A stretch of DNA of 64,000 nt from Flaccisagitta enflata. Taxonomy: Eukaryota; Chaetognatha; Sagittoidea; Aphragmophora. The notes beneath the pieces are model-generated. The model had not been told where the DNA came from, searched no databases, and saw nothing but the letters and a program-made list of their open reading frames with translations. The stretch spans positions 54,002,001-54,066,000 of the forward strand of contig OZ231126.1 in NCBI GenBank assembly GCA_965153355.1, read 5' to 3'. Positions 1-28,897 of this stretch are shown piece by piece. The stretch's first letter is position 1; each line of letters starts with the position of its first letter. Position numbers and translations under genes: made by a program.

Positions 1-35
1 TGCCGCATTTGTGCTCTTCCGCATTTTCACTTTAG

Positions 36-1171
36 ATGTGGGGGAATGTCGGTCCTTGACAGATGCCGACCTGGACGCTATTCCTGAAGTTGAGCTGCGG
101 ATCTTGATCCTGTCTATGTTAAAAGGATTGCCAGCATCTGAGGCACTGAATTCGCCGGCATTCAGGGCAAAAAACAGCAAGATGGAGGATTTGGATTCCA
201 TTAATTCCAAAGTTAAGAATATCAATGAATTGAAACTCGAAGGAGAGCCGTACGATGAATCTCTGCTAAAAGCGTTAGAAGTGAATGCCGAATTGACCAT
301 CGGTGGTGCCGGGAATTGGTTCCATCAGTTGCATCCATCTTTGCAAGTTGTCTTTGGTTGTCGTGGCAATGGTTACATCATCAACTCTTTCGCCGAACTT
401 GTAAGGTTCTGTAGAAATGTCTCCGCTCACGGAAAGGACAAACCTGAGGCCATAAAAGATGTTTTTGAGACCGATTCACACACACCCGATCAGAATTTCA
501 GTTATTTCAGCGAGATTTTTCCTTTTCTTTATCTTCACGCGCTGAGCATGGATGGAAAAACCCGATCTCTGCCAGAAGATTTCAATGCAAATCTCTACCT
601 GAGGACATACATCGATTACGAAGCGAGATATTACACTTCTCGCGGGTCAAGATCGCTCGTTGATTCCAATTCCATAGTGGTCAAATTTGAAGATTCCATC
701 GAGGAAGTGATTTCGGTTACTCCTCATGTGCCTCATCTCCCATACAGCCTGATGAAAGGAGTCGACGTCCTCCAAGCTGTAACTGAAAAAGCTGCCGAAG
801 TTTGGAGAGATATTCCCAGTCACATGCTCCATGTCCAAGATGAAGAAGGCGACAGAATTGTCACGGATTCCAAAATTTTGGAGGGTTCGAAGATTCTGGT
901 GTCGGTGTTTCGGTTGATGGTTGTTGTGCCCCAAGTCGAAGATCCTGCCAATCCCAAAGGAATGCTGAAAGTGGAGGTCAAGTTCAAAGCCACAAGCAAT
1001 GTAAAAGCCATTCAGGGCGCTGTTTTTGCCAAATTGCCAGTCGCAGTTAAGAGAGAGGTCAAATGCAAAGATTTGGTTGTGAAATGCAAAGATGAAAAGC
1101 TTGATAGTAAGACCAATTTATCCAGTCTAGATTGGAAGGAAGGAGAATCTATCGTTGTCACGTATGAATAA
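36..1171 (+). CDS. 3'-terminal exon of a KEN-domain (IRE1/RNase L-like) protein with ubiquitin-like tail
   Basis: The frame is open from the window edge region to a TAA at 1169-1171. A pyrimidine-rich acceptor ending AG at 34-35 suggests the coding exon starts at 36 and that 5' exons, probably including a kinase-type region, lie outside the window. The first ~60 codons look like the end of a kinase C-lobe (an 'A-S-E-A-L-N-S-P-A-F' stretch like the 'HPFF' end). At nt 330-560 lies a KEN-like domain: ELVRFCRNVSAHG followed by YFSEIFPFLYLHAL. The Arg and His spaced R-N-x-x-x-H match the RNase catalytic pair of IRE1/RNase L; the Asp six residues upstream in RNase L is Glu here. The remaining ~180 codons (nt 680-1171) form one or two ubiquitin-like beta-grasp segments. 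By family it would be a kinase-like dimerising endoribonuclease; the ubiquitin-like tail is inference. An AATAAA overlaps the stop codon. Confidence 0.6.
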
Positions 1172-1172
1172 A
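1167..1172 (+). promoter_or_regulatory. candidate poly(A) signal overlapping the stop codon
   Basis: AATAAA spans the last sense codon and the TAA stop of the KEN-domain gene. It is the only canonical hexamer seen close to the gene end. Use of it would give a 3' UTR of only about 10-30 nt. Confidence 0.35.
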
Positions 1173-1218
1173 CGATTTTATAGTTATTACGCTTTGGTCC
1201 TCTTCCGGGGCGGCCATA

Positions 1219-1358
1219 TGGGTGGGTGGAGTGGGATAAAGTGGAGTTAGGTGTTTTTTTCCATCAGGGTGGGATTTGATGGACTGTGTAGGTAGGTGGA
1301 GTGGGATAAAGTGGCGTAATGTGTTTTTTTCCCATCAGGGTGGGATTTGATGGACTGT
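1219..1358 (+). repeat. two-copy ~70-bp tandem repeat
   Basis: Two head-to-tail copies of a unit running from GGTGGAGTGGGATAAAGTGG to GGGATTTGATGGACTGTG lie just downstream of the KEN-domain gene. They differ at only a few positions. Confidence 0.8.
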
Positions 1359-1359
1359 G

Positions 1360-2545
1360 GGCGGTTTAAACAACTAAGGTAGTTTTGTATAAACAAATAG
1401 TCGGCTTCTTCCACCTTTTATTTTTTTACAAAGACCATGATTATAGGAACATGAATATTGTGGTTAATTCATCAGTAGCTATCTCTTTTTCTTTATAGGG
1501 ATTCATTTAAAGATTCTTTGAAACGAACCTGTGTTCAGATTCACAACTTTTTGCTCATGATTTTTTTTTTATGTTTTTCATACTAATGGGGCAAAACGTT
1601 ATTGTAGACAGAGCAAGACTTCGCTGTTTTTTTTATCTGTTTCACTAATTCATATTAACATATTTTTGACTCCACTATATCCACTGTCCACTGTCCATCA
1701 ACTCAGTCCCCTTGTGTTGGGGTTCCCATTAATTAGCGATCATGTGTTAGCTACTTCCATACTAGCGACACCCATACTGTTTCTCTGCAAATTGTAAATG
1801 CTCACGCTCAATATCATCAAATGTGGTGACAGGGTCGTTTGCCAAACCTTATCTAACAGCTACTGATTTACGACTAACTATATATTTCATTTTGTACAGG
1901 TTATGTTATCCCAAAAAACCTTGTCCATTACGTTAAACATTTCCAGAGGGGTAAACAACGAATGGGTGCAAAACGCTCGTTTCCCGTTTATTTTATCTTA
2001 CGATTTTTTTACGTTTTTTTCCACTAATTTGATATAATTTGTAAATCCCCAATGTTAGATTGCAGACGCTACTTGTCCCAACTATGAATTTAAAATTGAA
2101 TCACTATGCCTTTATGAAGATACATGCAATATAGATGAAATTTGTTGATTTCGCCATTCATATTTTTCCCAGCTCATTGTTACGTCCACAAGCACGTTCT
2201 ATATGCAAATAAATTATTGATATAAAATAGAAATCTTTTTTTTTCATAAAAATCCAAAATCCTTGACCCAATGAGTTTTTACCCTTGGCATAGGAAGATC
2301 TCTTGTTTAGCCGTTGCTAAAGGTCGTCAAAGCTGAACATGCTCCCCAGCAACAGTACTAGCTAAAATTAGTTACAATACTATGGTATTTACATAATAAT
2401 GTACTACATTAAATTGCAGTACAGAGTGCTGTAAAATCAGTGAATCAGAAGACTCCAAAGTTCATTCATTAACCATGGTCTACCTAGTGTTAGGATAAAA
2501 AAAAGTTTGTGACACCAAAGGTATTCAAAGAGAATGAGTAATTCA
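1360..2545. other. intergenic, nothing recognised
   Basis: AT-rich sequence with short T and A runs. No open frame with family resemblance, no RNA gene and no clear repeat was seen. Confidence 0.5.
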
Positions 2546-2714
2546 ACAAGGCCGGATACACGGCCAATACCAGTCGCGGACGGGTGGGCAGGGGCGGAAA
2601 TGCGCGTTTTCACACTTTCCAACTCGATCACCACGGACCAACCAACCGACCAACCAACCGACGGACGGACGGACGGACAAAGCCTCTTATAGAGTCGCTT
2701 GTCCGCGACTAAAA
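2546..2714 (+). mobile_element. (GTCY)n hairpin element, GCGAC subtype
   Basis: Begins ACAAGGCCGGATACACGGCC, has the conserved GGGTGGGCAGGGGCGGAAA core, a tetranucleotide array of CCGA/CGGA type, then GACAAAGCCTCTTATAGAG, a GTCGC...GCGAC palindrome and TAAAA. This is the reference copy for the subtype. Confidence 0.75.
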
Positions 2715-3317
2715 TTTTTGAACACGATCAACGATTAAACCATGTGTCTCGATAAAAGATGGATAACCCCCCCCCCCCTCCTCCTCCTGAGTTGAGCCAG
2801 AAATTTCAAAAACACCTACATCTGCGTCCCGATTTGATCTGATTTTGATCCATTCTTGCAGCTGCATTTAAGCATCTTCTCTGTAGTTATGAAAGCGATA
2901 TACATCAGAAAAAAAAAGAAATAAAATGCAAAAAAAAAAAAAAAAAAAAAGTGCAAAAAAGTGGATGAAAAAAAAAAAAAAACACTGAAAAGCTTGAATT
3001 GAATTTGAGGGATGGAAGGCAAACAGACTTTCTTTCTCTTTCCCACTTTTCGATGCAGATTAGCATTTTATTTGCTTTTCTTCCTTCTTTGACAGTCAAA
3101 CTACACGACTAAAAGCCGGGACAATCTATTACCCACCCCCTAAGTCGGATATCCTGTGCTCGGGGGAACAGCTAGGTTAACGCGTCATTCCGTGGATGCC
3201 GTTTAGATCCCTCCACCCTCAGGTTTCCATTTTTTATTCATCATTTTGAATCCTCTCTTGATATGTTTAGTCTTTTAGTTTCTCCATCAGGTGTTTTAGT
3301 ATTCGTTAGTCCCACTC

Positions 3318-3485
<168 letters not shown>

Positions 3486-3653
3486 CACACACAATTCGTT
3501 GTAGGAGTCCAGGTGATACTTATGTTTCCGGATTATTATTATCGATCTGCTTAGCAAAACGACAACCAACTATTGTCTCTCGCGACATTTCTTTTTTTGG
3601 TGCGGCGGCCTCGATGTGGACTCTGACGCACGAGCGTGGAGTGCACATGGAAA

Positions 3654-3784
3654 AAACAAGGCCAAGAAGGCCAAGAAGGTGCGACGTGTGGATCGTCGAA
3701 AGAATGCGTAACCAGACCGAGAGACAGACAGACAGACCGACGGACACAGCCAGTTATAGAGGTGCTTTTTCGCATAAAAAAAAA
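3654..3784 (+). mobile_element. (GTCY)n hairpin element, GTGCGAC subtype
   Basis: Begins AACAAGGCCAAGAAGGCC, contains GGTGCGACGTGTGGATCGTCG, a short (GACA/GACC)n array, ACACAGCCAGTTATAGAGGTGC and a decayed GTGC...GCA hairpin followed by an A run. Confidence 0.7.
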
Positions 3785-4654
3785 TTGTTTCATTTCTCCT
3801 ACGTTGCCACCTGCGCACGACTCTATAGGCTGCTGTTTCGATTCGTCGGGCATTTTATTAGTAACCAACCTTGTTTTCCGTTGTCTTACCACTTGCCTCC
3901 TGAACCCACCCGATCACCTCCCTTTTTGCCTTAGCTTCTACTGTCCGAATTCGATCAGTCTCCGCCTCTGTATTTAAGACTCTGTTTGTCTGTTGTTCTT
4001 TTTCTTTATCTTTCTGGCTAGGATTTTGTCTTTCTCTGTCTGTCTCTCTGTCTGTCTCTATCTGTCTTACCAAAACTCTCGGATCCAGCGTGTTTCTGTA
4101 TGTTTTTTTTTCATGACTTGTCAGAATCTTATCACCTCAAATCAGTTATTTTCGTTTCATTTCATTCTCCCCCCCCCCCATCCATTCATTCTTTCTATCC
4201 ATTGACGTGTCCATATTGCAATTGTTTTATCTGTTCTTGTCTGAAAAGCCTTCCGGTCGGATTTCAATATCTAGAATCTTAATTTACAACACATTTAATG
4301 AAAAAATAATGAATACATTTTCTATGGTATTTCCTTGAATCTTACTAAAAAAAAAGAAGGAAATGATTTTTTTAAACTTGCAGAGGAAAATGTTAAGATT
4401 TTCCACTTTACCAAGGAGCGCGATAGACAACGCAATCTTGGATGTGTAGTCTACAGACTACACGCGTTCATATAAGCGAGTTTGTATCAATCAATGTGTT
4501 AATAATTACGAAACAAATTTCACGCGTCTCAAGGGCACTCTGACTTCGATCAGCACACGACAACTTTTTTTTTTTTCGGTACATAAAATTGATCAAAGAG
4601 ATAACTGACGCAGGCGCTGAATAAGATGACAGGTTGAATCCAGCGGATCGTGCA

Positions 4655-4868
4655 CGATGACTCTACAACTCGCTTTGTCGGCCCAAAGGTCCGTCCGTCG
4701 GTCTGTCCGTTGATCCATCCGTCGGTCTCTCCGTCTATCACACTTAACCTTTTTTGGGTTTTTGCGGTTTTTGGCCTCACTGCTCCTACCCAAATGATCA
4801 AGTGACCTCAAATACAGTCCCTGCCCACCCACTCGCGACTGGGGTAGCAGTGTATCCGGCCTTGTTTG
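4655..4868 (-). mobile_element. (GTCY)n hairpin element, GCGAC subtype
   Basis: Reverse-oriented copy. The TTGT/GGCCGGATACA end is at the right, with a (GTCC/GTCG)n array at 4690-4735 and the CCTGCCCACCC core at 4820. The hairpin end is decayed. Confidence 0.65.
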
Positions 4869-4935
4869 AAAACATTACAGATATTTACACTAAAGATAAT
4901 GGTGGCTTATAAATGAGGTCCAAAACACTAAAACG

Positions 4936-5352
4936 ACATGTACTACTCGGATCAATGAAAAAGTCGCACTTTTAAACGGCAAATTGTCATATTGAATTTC
5001 AAAATAATTAATTAAAATCTTAGACCATTAAAAAGCTCTTGAAAAGATCTTTCATTTGGCTCTAATCTGGCAATTCTGGCTTTATTTGTTTAGAAATGGC
5101 ATAAGAATGAGTAAAAACATTGCCATTATCAGTTCGCAATCCTATTGAAAAATGAGCATGTTTACAATTTAGGTGTTAACTTTGACAAGCTCTAGCTCCT
5201 AAAACGTTTGAGATACAGATCTGGGATTGGTCTAGAATGAAAGAGAATTTGAAAATCTTAAAAATCACTTTAACAGAAAAATGTTCAAATGATTTCTTTT
5301 TTTCATTCATCAACTCAAAATAGGGTGCAGCTTTTTTTTTTAGTCGAATAGT
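4936..5352 (+). mobile_element. ~410-bp MITE (family F), copy 1
   Basis: Homologous along its whole length, in inverted orientation, to 52200-52606. Both copies are bounded by inverted ends of the form CTACTCGA followed by an A-rich stretch and AAGCCGCAC. No coding capacity. Confidence 0.75.
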
Positions 5353-5359
5353 ATATGTT

Positions 5360-6650
5360 ATGAACATGTATACCATGTTGTTTTTTTTGTTTATATTGTT
5401 AGTCTCTTTTTAAACTCTGAAGTTTAGAGTCTGATCATTGCTTTGACTGTCTGTCCGTGATGTTCTTTATTGCAATAGCTATTAAAGTGATCATTACAAA
5501 GCACGCGCCTTGTGTGTTTGAAAACCTTGTTTAAAACCATCAACTAGTTGAAAATTCGCGGTCTTTTCCCACTCGGCGTGTTCCACACGGTTTCGCCAAC
5601 AGCTAACGCTGATATGCTAATTTCTTGTGTTTTTTTTCGTCGAGTTGCACGTGGCTCTAAAAGTGGTCATGATCATGTCAGTCGGTCTGTCAAACAGTCG
5701 GTCGGTCAATCGCCAATCAATTTCTCTCACACACATGATTTAATCATAATTACATATTCACATATCATAATTACATATATTTCAGTGCCATGGTATAGAA
5801 TGCCGGCGATCCCATATGGTCGATTCTCGATTCTTGCCTCTAATGGTATGGTTTTTAACAACATTGCCTTTGATATCTAGATTATCCTTGGATAGCTACA
5901 TCATCATTTGGTTATTTGTTCACTATAAATAATGGGGATGTGCTGACTACTTTGCATCTTTTTATTTTGAGTTGACATGGAATGTTTGAGGGAATGGTCT
6001 CAATCAGTGGAAAGGATTTTGATTTTAGGTTGTGGGTTGCATGAACCTTTTACAATGGGAAGATCAGATGGATGTGTGGTCCAAAACAGCACAATCATCT
6101 GGTACTCTTTCTTGTCACTGGTACTTGTAGCAAACAGGTTAGAATTATTGATTTTTTCCTGGTTGGTTCCTGGTTGGATTGTTGTCTTGAATTATTTCAT
6201 GATTATGTTGAGATAGACTTAGTTATTTTGAATACTAAGGATAGTTGTGATGGGTCCGGATTAAACACCAGTGAGAGCTCCAAAGGCTCTCATCCTTAAG
6301 TAAAGTAGGGTTGAGTAGTAGTGTTGTCCAACTTTCATAATATTAATGGTTCTCTGTCACGTCCGTATTTTGGGAGCTGCAAGATTCAAAAAAGTGCTTA
6401 TAACAAATGCCCGCACGAGCTGCAACGGCATGTAGACAGATCTGTTGGATAATTGACCTTGCTCTTCATTGCTCTTCAATCCATTTTTGGGCCTGTTTCT
6501 ACGTACACATGACAATGGCTTTTTAATCAGGCCTCTCAGTGCTTGAACCGCTTACGCCGCACAACCACTCACATTGATAACTCCCTCAGTTGATATTCAT
6601 GACTCATAAGGATGAGTTCACACTGAAAACGCGATTAACGGGAATGATCG
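5360..6650. other. intergenic with fragments of dispersed repeats
   Basis: No gene recognised. 5790-5860 resembles 44785-44860 (shared GAATGCCGGCG...GATTC...GCCTCTAA phrase) and 6235-6350 resembles 46355-46490 (shared AAGGATAGTTGTGA...AAACACCA phrase), so this stretch holds pieces of a dispersed repeat. Confidence 0.5.
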
Positions 6651-6656
6651 CGTGTG

Positions 6657-7285
6657 TTGTCGTCACTAGAAACACTCCCTTACTTCTAACATTGACATTT
6701 CAGTCACTAGAAAAACGCCCTTGTTCACTTCTTATATTAACGTTTCAGTCACTAGAAACACATCCTTGTTCACTTCTAATATTGACATTTCAGTCACTAG
6801 AAACACGCCCTTGTTCACTTCTAAAATTGATATTTCAGTCACTAGAAACACGCCCTCGTTCACTTCAAAAATTGATGTTTTAGTCACTAAAAACACACTT
6901 GTTCCTTTTTAATATTGATGTTTCAGTCACTAGAAACACGCCCTTGTTCACTTATAATATTGACATTTTAGTCACTAGAAACACACCTTTGTTCACTTCT
7001 AATATTGATGTTTCAATCACTAGAAACACGCCCTTGTTCACTTCTAATTTTGATGTTTCAGTCACTAGAAACACGCCCTTGTTCACTTTTAATATTGATG
7101 TTCCCATTACTAGAAACACGCCCTTGTTCACTTCTAATATTGATGTTTCAGTCACTAGAAACACGCCCTTGTTCACTTCTAATATTGACGTTTCAGTCAC
7201 TAGAAACACGCCCTTGTTCACTTCTAACATTGACGTTTCAGTCACTAGAAACACGCCCTTGTTCACTTCTGATATTGACGTTTCA
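6657..7285 (+). repeat. 45-bp minisatellite, about 14 copies
   Basis: Tandem units of 45 bp share CAGTCACTAGAAACACGCCC followed by TTGTTCACTTCTAATATTGA. Because 45 is a multiple of three, both strands carry long repetitive open frames that are not evidence of coding. The CACTAGAAACACGCCC core equals the end sequence of MITE family C (see 7874-8146). Confidence 0.95.
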
Positions 7286-7345
7286 CCGTTGACGAGTGAG
7301 CACTAAAGCGCTGAACGTCAATTTTAAATTTTCAAAGAAACGAAA

Positions 7346-7662
7346 AACAAGCCCGACCGGGCAACAATGCATCCGGACTGTCTCCGCGCGTATTGATTTT
7401 AGCGCTAAACATACTCCTATGGAGAGACAGATGGACGAACAGACAGATGAAACAACGAAGTAGCAAAAGAGGCTCTCAAAACACGTTTGTTGATCATTCA
7501 ACTCACTATAGAATCGCACCGTGGACAAAAACAGCCGAACAAATCGGTCTTTGCACAAGCATTACAAACCGACGAACCAACGGACGGACGGACGGACGGA
7601 CAGACCGACGGACCGACATCCTTATAGAGATGCGTTCCTGGCCTGACAGGCGCATCTAAAAA
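7346..7662 (+). mobile_element. (GTCY)n hairpin element, GATGCG subtype (~315 bp)
   Basis: Begins AACAAGCCCGACCGGGCAAC and ends GAGATGCG...CGCATCTAAAAA, with a (CGGA)n array at 7575-7615. A close relative lies at 13757-14068 and a reverse one at 41925-42240. Confidence 0.75.
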
Positions 7663-7873
7663 GAGAAGACAGTTTTGCTGAAAAGCGTCTCAGCAATGTT
7701 TTGTGTTAGAAATGGACACAGTTTCTTTTTAAAACCGCAATTTGTTAAAGTTTGTTTCAACCAAAAAGATAAAATTTGAAAAAAAAAACATGAAACAATG
7801 ACGTATGACAATACCTTTTAAAAATTATTCAGTCTTTTCTCCTGTTCGTCAGACAAGCTGTCCATTGGTCTCA

Positions 7874-8146
7874 GGGGGCGTTTCTGGTCACAGACAATCG
7901 CGTTTCAAACGGGCCACTCGGTCGCTCGCTATGTTCGTTCGCTCGCACCGCTCACTCGCTCTGTTGGGCTCCGCTCCGCTTTGCTGTGCTCGCTCACTCA
8001 CTCCCTTGGGCTCCGCTCCGCATTGCTGCGCTCGCTCACTCACTCCCTTGTGGGATGGTTAAAATTTTATGGATATGTGTTCACACTGTCAACTCATTTC
8101 ACGGGAAGAAACGCGTTTTTCGGCGGTCACTAGAAGCACGCCCTTT
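7874..8146 (-). mobile_element. MITE family C, copy 1
   Basis: Bounded by inverted ends GGGGGCGTTTCTGGTCAC and TCACTAGAAGCACGCCC. The interior is rich in degenerate CTCGCTC repeats. Other copies are at 20652-20921 and 15686-15897. It lies about 300 bp upstream of the first channel gene start codon. Confidence 0.75.
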
Positions 8147-8171
8147 CCTTACCTTTTCGACAATTGCCTTT

Positions 8172-8224
8172 GTCAGATCCCTCCCCACAACCCCCACAGT
8201 CAGATCCCTCCCCACAACCCCCAC
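8172..8224 (+). repeat. two-copy 25-bp tandem repeat
   Basis: CAGATCCCTCCCCACAACCC occurs twice head to tail, in the putative 5' flank of the LRRC8-like gene. Confidence 0.85.
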
Positions 8225-8447
8225 CGTATGCCGCCTCAAAGACTACACAGTAGCCATCGCCCATGTTTTCAAACTGAATATCTTTTCTCTTTTTTCAGGC
8301 TTCTCCGAAAAAAAAATCTCCGATCCAACCGCAAGAGAAAGAGAGAGGAAAAGCGAGGAAAAAATGAAAGAGAAATGAAGAAAGAAAAGCATTGAAAAAT
8401 GAAGAAAGGAAACCAGTGAAAGAGAAAGAGAAACCAAAGAATGAAAC

Positions 8448-12538
<4,091 letters not shown>

Positions 12539-12639
12539 AACTGCGCAAGGAAAAACGTTGCGTCACCGTCAGTAGTGAGGCAAAGGGATGACGGAATGAT
12601 AACTTAATACTCGGCGGTTTGGACATTCACGTTCATGAG

Positions 12640-13005
12640 CGGTTATTTCAAACAAGTCATCCAAGGATTGCACATGGTCAGCGGTACCCGATGCCCTGCT
12701 TGGAGTGATAGCTGAAGAAGTGGTGTGAGAGCAGGGCAGCGGCCCCAAAGGGCCGATGTCCTGTAGGACACAGGGGTGAACCATTACGTACGTCTGTCCT
12801 GACAAGGCTGATTTAGGGCTTTGAAGAGCTAATTTTGGGCCTCAGAGGACTGATTTTTGGCCTGAGAAGGCTGATTTTGGGCTTGAGAGGGCTAATTTGA
12901 AGCCTGAGGGGGTCTCGGGGGGGGCGGACAGACAGACGGACAGACGTACGTAATGGTTCACCCCTGTGTCCTACAGGACATCGGCCCTTTGGGGCCGCTG
13001 CCCAA
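12640..13005. mobile_element. foldback element (family G), copy 1
   Basis: Arms of about 70 bp at 12733-12800 and 12937-13004 are inverted copies (GGGCAGCGGCCCCAAAGGGC...). Between them lies a 21-22-bp minisatellite of the GGGCTGATTT-type unit. The left flank 12640-12733 matches, inverted, the flank of copy 2 at 28414-28503. Confidence 0.8.
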
Positions 13006-13323
13006 AAACGGTTCCGCCCACCATCACGCTTTTCTTGCTTTGATATTCAAACTTTTTACTTGTATTTACTTGTATTTTTGCCTAAACATATCCTCTTTCA
13101 AATGCTATACGGAGACATGTATCATTTTGATGCGTCAAGATATAGATTTTGCATGCATATTTGCAAACACAACTAATTTATTCGACATGCTTAATTTCTG
13201 ATCAACGTTAAATGACTATCTACTCTATTTAACTTTATTTTCGAATACGTTTTTTTCAGTTCTTATATGTAGGGGGAAAACAAACTGCCCTTGTAGAGTA
13301 GGAGACTACGCCTATTTAAAAAG

Positions 13324-26906
<13,583 letters not shown>

Positions 26907-26919
26907 TGAGGCGAGAAAT

Positions 26920-27245
26920 GCCTCCTGTGACCTCATTGCTTTGATCCCACATACGCACTCACTTGCATACATTTTCACTAATCAATGCCTCTTGTACACT
27001 CGCTTGCATGCATATCCAATGCCTCCTGTGACCATATTGCATTGATCTTCTTTGCACACTCACTTGCATACATTTTCATTATTCCATGCCTCTTGTGCAC
27101 TCAATTGTATACATATTGAATGCCTCCCGCGTCCACATTGCATTGATTCTATATGCGCACTCACTCGCATACATTTTCGATGCCTCCTGTGACTACATAG
27201 CATTGATCTCATACGCGCACCTGATCCCACTTGCACGAACATTTC
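26920..27245 (+). repeat. degenerate ~85-bp minisatellite
   Basis: Repeated phrases CGCACTCACTTGCATACATT and ATGCCTCCTGTGACCATATTGCATTGAT recur about four times with variation. Confidence 0.8.
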
Positions 27246-27390
27246 CAACACAGCTACTTCCAGAGTACCAGTCCTCTGGTTTGGTTTACACTTTTCATAT
27301 CATAATTGTTTGGATATTTGTATACATTTCTTGCACATATTTCTTGTACATTTTTCCTGCAATAGCACCCTTGATTTATTGATTCGTTCC

Positions 27391-27584
27391 TTTTTAGTCG
27401 CTGGCTAAGCGACTCTATGAGAGGCTGTGTGCGTAGGAAGGTAACGCGAAATTTGAGATGAAGGGGAAGCGAATGAAAAAGGGATGCTTGAATCCTGAGC
27501 CTCCACAACAGAGCCACTAACCTGGGCCATACTGCCCCTGCCCACCCGCCAGCGACTACCTATTGGCCGTGTATCCGCCCTTGT
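27391..27584 (-). mobile_element. (GTCY)n hairpin element, GCGAC subtype without array
   Basis: TTTTTAGTCGCTGGCTAAGCGAC hairpin end, CTATGAGAGGCTGTGTGCG, CTGCCCCTGCCCACCCG core and GGCCGTGTATCCGCCCTTGTT end. The tetranucleotide array is missing and replaced by unrelated sequence. Confidence 0.72.
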
Positions 27585-27736
27585 TTTCGGTTCCCTCACC
27601 CGTCAGTCTGTCGATTTTTTGGACGCACCCTATTCAGTATTCATCTATTTCATGTCTTATTTCATTTTTTTGTCATTTTTTTCGTCCCGCATATCTCATC
27701 GTCACTCTCTTTCCTTTCATCCTCCCCGATTCGGTT

Positions 27737-28010
27737 CTTTTAGTTGCGGACACGCAACTCTATGAGAGGCTTTGTCCGTCCGTCGGTCCGTTCGTTGGTC
27801 CGTCCGTTGGTCTGTCCGCCAGTCCGTCCCCTCGGTCCGTCCGTCCGTCCGTCCGTCCATGGACACGAGTTGAAAAGTGGGAAAACGAGTGTTCTAGAAG
27901 CTTTTTGTGTATGTGTATGTGTTGGAAGGGGGGGGGGTGGGTGGGGCGTTAGGTGTGGATGGGGGTTGGCTGCCCCTGCCCACCCGTCCGCAACGATATT
28001 GTGACCCCCT
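27737..28010 (-). mobile_element. (GTCY)n hairpin element, GCGAC subtype
   Basis: TTTTAGTTGCGGACACGCAAC hairpin end, about 90 bp of GTCC/GTCG/GTTG units and the CTGCCCCTGCCCACCCGTCC core at 27970. The distal GGCCTTGT end is not preserved. Confidence 0.72.
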
Positions 28011-28026
28011 GTCACTGGTTTTTCTA

Positions 28027-28201
28027 TTTTCATTCGCGGACTCGCGACTCCATAAACGACTTTGTCGGTCAGTTAGTCTATCCGTCGGTCCATTGGTCCA
28101 TCCGCGTGTAATGCTGGAGTCCAATGATAAAGGTGAAAAATCGTGCCTTTCCACCGCTGCTCCTCGCCCGCGGCGATGTTGTGACCCTGGGATACTTGTT
28201 T
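28027..28201 (-). mobile_element. (GTCY)n hairpin element, diverged
   Basis: ATTCGCGGACTCGCGACTCCATAA end, GTCGGTCAGTTAGTC array and a CTGCTCCTCGCCCGCGGCG core, ending ACTTGTTTT. It directly follows the previous element. Confidence 0.6.
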
Positions 28202-28221
28202 TCTTATCTCTGTACGCCTCT

Positions 28222-28503
28222 TTTTGGGCAGCGGCCCCAAAGGGCCGATGTCCTGTAGGATACAGGGGTGAATTTCCAGAGAAATTGAAAAAATGCAAAA
28301 TTCCTATGGAATAACATGGAAAGTTGCTACTAAGTTCTCAAATATGTCTCTCTCTGAATATCTGAAAATTCACCCCCTGTTCTACAGGATATCTGCCCTT
28401 TGGGGTCGCTGCCCTGCTCTCACTCCAATTTTTCAGCTAATTACTCCAAGCAGGGCATCGGGTACCGCTGGCCATGTGCGATCCTTGGATGACTTGTTTC
28501 ATT
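28222..28503. mobile_element. foldback element (family G), copy 2
   Basis: GGGCAGCGGCCCCAAAGGGC...ACAGGGGTGAA at the left and its inverted counterpart at 28370-28414, with only about 100 bp between. The right flank continues into the ACTCCAAGCAGGGCATCGGG segment shared with 12640-12733. Confidence 0.78.
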
Positions 28504-28897
28504 TCCCTCTCTCTCTCTTAGTCTCTTCTCATTTCCCCCTATTTTTCATTGCTTTCCACACGTCTTCTTCCTTTTCCTTGGGCTCGACGTGTCTCGTCGT
28601 GCTTATTTCGTCTGATGGCTCCCAGCCGATGAAAAGCCCCGGAATCTCATTAGCCGTCGTCAGTCTGACGTATATTTCATTTCCTTTGTACTCGAGTTTT
28701 AACGTCGGGGTCCATCGTGTGGCTCTCAACCAGGTGGCGCGGTACCCCTAACGCTCACCTCATGCAGATCACGGAAACTTTAACTACTTTTATAGTAACC
28801 TACGACTAACTATGAGTCGTTGGGCCTTTTAAAAGGAGTGCTTCTGAGGTTTATTCCCTCAGCCTCTGGTAGCGCTCAACCAATGCAATGCGCATAG

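Noticed and set aside
11-35. Start of the first gene at position 11
   Set aside because: That codon is GTG; a eukaryotic gene with an acceptor-like site ending at 35 is better read as an internal or terminal exon.
6590-7306. Repetitive ORFs on both strands of the 45-bp minisatellite
   Set aside because: The period is a multiple of three, which keeps every frame open or closed as a whole; several frames are open at once.
28529-28740. Minus-strand ORF of about 70 codons (WTPTLKLEYKGNEIYVRLTT...)
   Set aside because: Looks protein-like in composition but has no ATG start and no family I recognise; too little to call.
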